DNA of 18,829 nucleotides from the NCBI GenBank assembly GCA_024278555.1, contig JAJRSX010000171.1, positions 1-18,829 on the forward strand, written 5' to 3'. This stretch comes from a bacterium (GTDB taxonomy: Bacteria > CG2-30-53-67 > CG2-30-70-394). Below, piece by piece: positions 15,298 through 18,829 of the stretch. A model generated the notes under the pieces. The model saw nothing but the letters and a program-made list of their open reading frames with translations. It made no database searches and had not been told where the DNA came from. The translations under genes were made by a program, and so were the position numbers. Position 1 is the first letter of the stretch. Every line of letters begins with the position of its first letter.

Positions 15298-15313
15298 GTC
15301 TACTCTGGTAGAC
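15298..15313. other. Short hairpin upstream of rpsA
   Basis: GTCTAC-TCTG-GTAGAC is a perfect 6-bp stem with a 4-nt loop in the 153-bp gap between the TIGR03790 gene and rpsA. No U-tract follows, so it is not a canonical terminator. I could not identify a convincing -35/-10 pair for rpsA in the rest of the gap. Confidence 0.4.
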
Positions 15314-15414
15314 AGGCCCGCTTCGCTCCATTTGGGTATTTGACCCGTTCCATTAACCCCTTCCCGGGCCACGCCAGTGGTCCACCCTCGCCCACGCGGG
15401 CGAAAGGACAACGC

Positions 15415-17226
15415 ATGAGTCAGTCGGATTCCGAAACCTCCACCCCCTCCCCCGAGCCCAGCACCCCGGCGACCCAGCCGGTAGTAGTCGCGACCGCGCC
15501 GACCATCGAGTTCCCGGACACCCCCGATGATGAGCTCACCGCCGAGCAGATGGAGGCGCTCTACAGTCAGACCTTCCAGAATGCGACCCAGGGCAGCCTG
15601 ATCCAGGGGACGATCATCAGCGTCGGCAAGGACGAGGTGATCGTCGACGTGGGGTTCAAGTCGGAGGGGGTGCTGATGATGCGGGAGTTCCGCCGCAGCG
15701 GCGCCGGCGACATTCAGGTGGGCGACGTCGTCGACCTCTACCTGGAGCAGATGGAGAATGAGGAGGGCCAGGTGGTCCTCTCCAAGGAGAAGGCCGACAA
15801 GATCAAGATCTGGAACAAGGTGGCGGAGTTCTTCGAGAAGGGTGAGGCCCTCGAAGGGACCCTCGTCAGCCGCATCAAGGGCGGCGTCTCCGTGGACCTC
15901 GGCGGCATCCGCGGCTTCCTCCCCGGCTCCCAGGTGGACATCCGGCCGGTGCGCAACCTCGACCGTGTCCTCGGCCAGACCCTGGAGATGAAGGTCATCA
16001 AGATGAATCAGGCGCGGGGCAACATCGTCCTGTCGCGCCGGCAGCTCCTCGAAGAGCAGCGCACCGGCATGAAGGACAAGATCCTCGCCACCTTGAAGGA
16101 GGGGCAGATCGTCAAGGGGGTGGTGAAGAACCTTACCGACTACGGCGCCTTCGTCGACCTCGGCGGTCTCGACGGCCTCCTGCACATCACCGACATCTCC
16201 TGGGGCCGCATCGGCCACCCGTCGGAGGTCTTCAAGATCGGCGACGCGGTCGAGGTGGTCATCCTCAAGTTCGACCGCGAGCGCGAACGGGTCTCCCTCG
16301 GCTACAAGCAGAAGACCCCGGACCCGTGGGTCGCGGTGGAGCAGAAGTACCGGGTCGGCGACCGGGTGAGCGGCAAGGTCGTCTCGATCACCGACTACGG
16401 CGCCTTCATCGAGTTGGAGGAGGGGATCGAGGGGCTCGTCCACGTCTCCGAGATGTCCTGGACCCAGCGGGTGAAGCACCCCTCCAAGGTGGTCAACCTC
16501 GGCGACGTGGTGGACGCGATGGTCCTCAACATCGACGCCAACAACAAGCGTATCTCCCTCGGCATCAAGCAGGTCGAGGCGAACCCGTGGGACTCCATCG
16601 AGGAGCGTTACCCGGTCGGCTCGAAGATCACCGGCACAGTGCGCAACATCACCGACTTCGGCGTCTTCGTGGGGCTGGAGGAGGGGATCGACGGCCTCGT
16701 CCACATCTCCGACCTCTCCTGGACCGAGCACGTGAAGCACCCCTCCGAGCTCCTCTCCAAGGGCGACGAGGTGGAGGCGGTGGTGCTCGCCATCGACAAG
16801 GAGAAGGAGCGCATCTCCCTCGGCCTCAAGCAGCTCCAGGAGGATCCGTGGCAGCAGGTGGCCGGTAACATCTCCATCGGCTCGGTGGTCGACGGGACGG
16901 TGACCAAGATCACCGAGTTCGGCGCCTTCGTCGACCTCGGCGACGACGTCGACTCCCTGATCCACATCTCCGAGCTCTCCACCGAGCAGGTCCGCTCGGT
17001 CAGCGACGTCCTCAAGGTGGGCGACAAGGTCCACGCCCAGGTGATCAAGTTCGACCCGGCGCAGCACAAGATCGGCCTCTCTATCCGCGCCCTGCAGAAC
17101 CAGGAGGAGCGCGCCCAGGTGGAGCGCTACATGGAGCAGGAGACCATGCCCGAGACCGCCATGGGCGCCGCCCTGTTGGAGAAGCTGCGCGAGCAGAAGG
17201 GGGAGAGCGAAGGCGACAGCGAGTAA
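15415..17226 (+). CDS. rpsA: 30S ribosomal protein S1
   Basis: A 603-residue S1 protein with six S1 RNA-binding repeats at about residues 60-125, 143-209, 230-300, 315-386, 402-473 and 488-559. The last four show the canonical pattern, e.g. ITDYGAFIELEEGIEGLVHVSEMSW. It binds mRNA and helps initiation on weakly structured or SD-poor messages, relevant here because several starts lack a clear Shine-Dalgarno. Relative to the 557-residue E. coli protein it has a low-complexity Ser/Thr/Pro-rich N-terminal extension (residues 1-35) and a somewhat longer acidic tail. ATG 15415 is chosen: AAAGGA (15403-15408) precedes it and MSQSDSE starts the conserved reading. An upstream TTG at 15340 is not supported. 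It is followed by sppA and ihfB, a gene order seen in several proteobacterial groups. Confidence 0.97.
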   Translation: MSQSDSETSTPSPEPSTPATQPVVVATAPTIEFPDTPDDELTAEQMEALYSQTFQNATQGSLIQGTIISVGKDEVIVDVGFKSEGVLMMREFRRSGAGDIQVGDVVDLYLEQMENEEGQVVLSKEKADKIKIWNKVAEFFEKGEALEGTLVSRIKGGVSVDLGGIRGFLPGSQVDIRPVRNLDRVLGQTLEMKVIKMNQARGNIVLSRRQLLEEQRTGMKDKILATLKEGQIVKGVVKNLTDYGAFVDLGGLDGLLHITDISWGRIGHPSEVFKIGDAVEVVILKFDRERERVSLGYKQKTPDPWVAVEQKYRVGDRVSGKVVSITDYGAFIELEEGIEGLVHVSEMSWTQRVKHPSKVVNLGDVVDAMVLNIDANNKRISLGIKQVEANPWDSIEERYPVGSKITGTVRNITDFGVFVGLEEGIDGLVHISDLSWTEHVKHPSELLSKGDEVEAVVLAIDKEKERISLGLKQLQEDPWQQVAGNISIGSVVDGTVTKITEFGAFVDLGDDVDSLIHISELSTEQVRSVSDVLKVGDKVHAQVIKFDPAQHKIGLSIRALQNQEERAQVERYMEQETMPETAMGAALLEKLREQKGESEGDSE

Positions 17227-17240
17227 CCCTCCAAGCAAGC

Positions 17241-17257
17241 GTCCGCCAGCAGCGGAC
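17241..17257 (+). promoter_or_regulatory. Hairpin 1 between rpsA and sppA
   Basis: GTCCGC-CAGCA-GCGGAC, a perfect 6-bp stem with a 5-nt loop, 14 bp after the rpsA stop. Its 3' arm GCGGAC is also complementary to the GTCCGC inside the next hairpin (17290-17295), so alternative pairing is possible. Confidence 0.5.
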
Positions 17258-17278
17258 AGCACACAGCACCAGCCCACC

Positions 17279-17318
17279 CCTTCCTTGCAGTCCGCGCTCC
17301 CGCGGACTGCAAGGGAGG
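17279..17318 (+). promoter_or_regulatory. Strong hairpin 2 upstream of sppA
   Basis: An 18-bp stem with one G-U pair and a CTCC loop: left arm 17279-17296, right arm 17301-17318. The right arm ends in GGGAGG, the only Shine-Dalgarno-like sequence before sppA (ATG 17333), so the fold would hide it. No U-run follows, which argues against an intrinsic terminator. It could be a processing or attenuation element that separates rpsA from sppA expression. Confidence 0.65.
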
Positions 17319-17332
17319 CCCGCGAGTCCCTC

Positions 17333-18208
17333 ATGCGCCTCCGTAACCTCAAGCGCATCCTTTTCCTCGCGGCCTTCCTCGGGCTGATCCTTCTCCTCTT
17401 TCGCATCGGCTCCGGCAGCGGCGTCCTGCCCCTGGAGAGCGACCGCCTCGGCTATATCGCCCTGACCGGCGTCATCACCACGGCGGCGGAGGTCGTCGAC
17501 GACATCGACGACCTCGCCGACAACCCGCGGGTACGCGGCCTGCTGGTGCGGATCGATTCGCCGGGCGGCGCGGTGGCACCGTCACAGGAGATCCACGCCG
17601 CGCTGGTCCGTTTTCAGGAGGTCCACCACAAGCCAGTGGTCATCTCCATGGGCAACGTTGCGGCGAGCGGCGGCTACTACATCGCCTGCTCCGCCACGCG
17701 GATCGTCGCCGACCCCGGCACCCTCACCGGCTCCATCGGGGTGATCATGCACTTCACCCGCGTCGACCCCCTGCTCGACCGCCTCGGGGTCTCCAGCCAG
17801 GTGGTGAAGTCGGGCAAGTACAAGGACATCGGCTCCCCCACCCGGGCGATGACCGATGATGAACGGGCGCTCCTCGCCGGGGTGATCGACTCGGTCTACG
17901 GCCAGTTCGTCGACGCGGTCGCCGAGGGTCGCGACCTCCCCGAGCAGCGGGTGCGGGAGCTTGCCGACGGCCGCATCTTCTCCGGCGCCCAGGCGCGGGA
18001 GGCGGGGTTGGTGGATGACCTCGGCGGCCTCCACGCGGCGATCCGCATCGCCGGCGAGCTCACCGACCTCGGCCCCACCCCCGCGCTCCTCCGCCCCCAG
18101 GAGCGCGGCATGCGCCGCCTCCGCCGCGCCGTCGACTCCACCGCCCTCGCCCGCTGGTTCCCCCACCTAAGCGGCGTCACCGGCCTCTGCTACCTGGCGC
18201 CCTTTTGA
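17333..18208 (+). CDS. sppA: Signal peptide peptidase SppA (S49 serine-lysine protease, short form)
   Basis: A 291-residue inner-membrane protease that degrades cleaved signal peptides. Seen: N-terminal anchor at about residues 9-23 (ILFLAAFLGLILLLF), LLVRIDSPGGAVAPSQEIH (70-88), and the catalytic serine motif NVAASGGYYIA with Ser112. The lysine motif SGKYKDIGSP (160-169) has Lys164 as the candidate general base, 52 residues after the serine as in the Bacillus-type enzyme. DGRIFSGAQAREAGLVDDLGG is the usual C-terminal S49 motif. The length is that of the single-domain form, not the 67-kDa enteric form. ATG 17333 gives a typical basic-then-hydrophobic start; a TTG at 17285 lies inside hairpin 2. 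The GGGAGG upstream is unusually distant (about 14 nt), so initiation may depend on coupling or structure. Confidence 0.95.
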   Translation: MRLRNLKRILFLAAFLGLILLLFRIGSGSGVLPLESDRLGYIALTGVITTAAEVVDDIDDLADNPRVRGLLVRIDSPGGAVAPSQEIHAALVRFQEVHHKPVVISMGNVAASGGYYIACSATRIVADPGTLTGSIGVIMHFTRVDPLLDRLGVSSQVVKSGKYKDIGSPTRAMTDDERALLAGVIDSVYGQFVDAVAEGRDLPEQRVRELADGRIFSGAQAREAGLVDDLGGLHAAIRIAGELTDLGPTPALLRPQERGMRRLRRAVDSTALARWFPHLSGVTGLCYLAPF

Positions 18209-18246
18209 GGTGGCCGGAAAGAGACAGAACCACGACCGGAGACGGA

Positions 18247-18419
18247 TTACCACGGGGGGCACGGGGACGCGGGCGACCGGTCCTCGATCCAGGGTCTGGC
18301 GGCACTGGCGGCAGATCCATCTGAAACTCCTCCTGAAACGGAACACCTCGTTGGCGATCTGCCTGCGGGAGACCTCCCGATTCGTTCACTCCCAAGGTTC
18401 CCCGTGCCCCCCGTGGTAA
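18247..18419. repeat. Intergenic element with perfect 21-bp terminal inverted repeats
   Basis: Between sppA and ihfB (312 bp without a credible gene). The left repeat (18247-18267) begins TTACCACGGGGGGCACGG and the right repeat (18399-18419) is its exact reverse complement, enclosing 131 bp. Inside are a second 8-bp inverted pair, GGCAGATC (18310-18317) and GATCTGCC (18356-18363), and a 9-bp tandem duplication CTGGCGGCA. The CCACGGGG-CACGGGG pattern resembles dispersed intergenic repeats known from many environmental bacteria. It contains no transposase. Short open frames on both strands end at the repeats (both reading PCPPW-stop) and look like products of the repeat, not genes. Confidence 0.75.
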
Positions 18420-18421
18420 AA

Positions 18422-18433
18422 CGGTCTAGACCG
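18422..18433. promoter_or_regulatory. 12-bp perfect palindrome upstream of the ihfB promoter
   Basis: CGGTCTAGACCG, a perfect dyad just right of the inverted-repeat element and 25 bp before the candidate -35 box. It may be an operator for ihfB or part of the element; no regulator is recognised. Confidence 0.35.
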
Positions 18434-18458
18434 CCGATCATGGCCTTGTGGAGGCCGC

Positions 18459-18487
18459 TTGACACAGCTATTTTTGTACTCTAACGT
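18459..18487 (+). promoter_or_regulatory. Candidate sigma-70 promoter of ihfB
   Basis: TTGACA (18459-18464), a perfect -35 box, 17 bp spacer, then TAACGT (18482-18487), a weak -10. It sits in the only AT-rich stretch nearby and places transcription start about 27 bp before the ATG at 18521. It suggests ihfB can be expressed apart from rpsA-sppA. Confidence 0.55.
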
Positions 18488-18520
18488 CTTGTTTTCCCAC
18501 AATCTTTCCGCGAGCACTCC

Positions 18521-18808
18521 ATGACCCGTATCGATTTGGTGACGATCACTCAGGAAGCTATCGAGGGGCTGAATCGGCGCCAGTGCGAGGTGATCGTCAA
18601 CTCGATCTTCGACGCCATCCGCGACGCCCTCGCCGCCGGTGAAAAGGTGGAGCTACGGGGCTTCGGCAGCTTCAAGGTGCGCCAGCGCCGCTCCCGTGAC
18701 GGCCGCAACCCAAAGACCGGCGAGCCGGTCCACGTGCCGCCGAAGACCGTGCCCTACTTCAAGCCGGGCAAGGAGCTGCGCGAGCGGGTGAACGGTAAGA
18801 CGGCCTGA
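18521..18808 (+). CDS. ihfB: Integration host factor beta-type / HU-family DNA-bending protein
   Basis: A 95-residue nucleoid protein. The beta-arm region VELRGFGSFKVRQRRSRD (residues 43-60) and GRNPKTGEPVHVPPKTVPYF (61-80), then KPGKELRERVN, match the IHF/HU family, with Pro64 as the DNA-intercalating proline. VELRGFGSF and its place after rpsA favour the IHF-beta branch, but I cannot exclude an HU-like homodimer. IHF sharply bends DNA in recombination, replication and promoter control. No clear Shine-Dalgarno precedes the ATG; the start matches the family's usual MTR/MTK beginning and length. The 21 bp after its stop to the window end hold nothing recognisable. Confidence 0.92.
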   Translation: MTRIDLVTITQEAIEGLNRRQCEVIVNSIFDAIRDALAAGEKVELRGFGSFKVRQRRSRDGRNPKTGEPVHVPPKTVPYFKPGKELRERVNGKTA

Positions 18809-18829
18809 GGCGCCGCATTAGGTGCGGGG

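Noticed and set aside
14500-17406. A 968-codon minus-strand open frame opposite the TIGR03790 gene, rpsA and sppA
   Set aside because: It is an antisense shadow of the strongly biased GC-rich codons of rpsA. Its translation is low-complexity Leu/Asp/Glu/His-rich and spans three genes with clear plus-strand homology.
18177-18465. Short open frames on both strands in the sppA-ihfB gap
   Set aside because: They begin and end in the inverted repeats, lack credible ribosome binding sites and show no conserved domain. I looked for a GxxExxY-type protein, sometimes found with similar repeats, and saw none.

Overview
The window is GC-rich (by eye roughly two thirds G+C) with dense bacterial coding and is Gram-negative: it encodes an outer-membrane beta-barrel, a periplasmic/outer-membrane polysaccharide export protein and an IHF-type DNA-bending protein. 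The gene set points to a proteobacterium or a related Gram-negative phylum carrying an exosortase A (XrtA/EpsH, PEP-CTERM) exopolysaccharide locus. I cannot place it more finely from sequence alone.

Left three quarters (1-13967, all minus strand, so transcription runs right to left): a long EPS operon in the order usual for XrtA-associated loci. From its promoter-proximal end it encodes a Wza-like export protein, a Wzz/GNVR chain-length determinant, a BY-type tyrosine kinase, an XrtA-associated outer-membrane barrel, an ExeA-like ATPase with a long C-terminal extension, a NodB-type polysaccharide deacetylase, a FemAB-like acyltransferase, then a tRNA-Val(CAC)-like gene inserted in the operon, a TIGR03087-type glycosyltransferase, an asparagine-synthase-like protein whose glutaminase nucleophile is missing, a small TPR protein, a Wzx-type flippase and a sulfotransferase that runs off the left edge. 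Stop and start codons repeatedly overlap by 4 or 8 bases, as expected for one translationally coupled unit. The exosortase itself and the PEP-CTERM targets are not in the window; they would be expected further left or elsewhere.

Middle (14002-15261, plus strand): a TIGR03790-family secreted protein of unknown function, divergent from the EPS operon with only about 34 bp between start codons.

Right (15415-18808, plus strand): housekeeping genes rpsA (ribosomal protein S1, six S1 repeats), sppA (signal peptide peptidase) and ihfB/HU. Two hairpins, with sequences that could also pair with each other, lie between rpsA and sppA. A 173-bp element bounded by perfect 21-bp inverted repeats separates sppA from ihfB, which has its own candidate promoter.

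Inferred joint function: repeat units are built by the glycosyltransferase and others outside the window, decorated (sulfotransferase, amide ligase, deacetylase, FemAB), flipped by the Wzx-like protein, polymerised under control of the chain-length protein and kinase, and exported through the Wza-like protein with help from the barrel. The most unusual items are the embedded defective-looking tRNA, the Cys-less asparagine synthetase homologue, the extended ATPase, and the inverted-repeat and hairpin structures around sppA. I found no CRISPR array, transposase, phage gene or rRNA.
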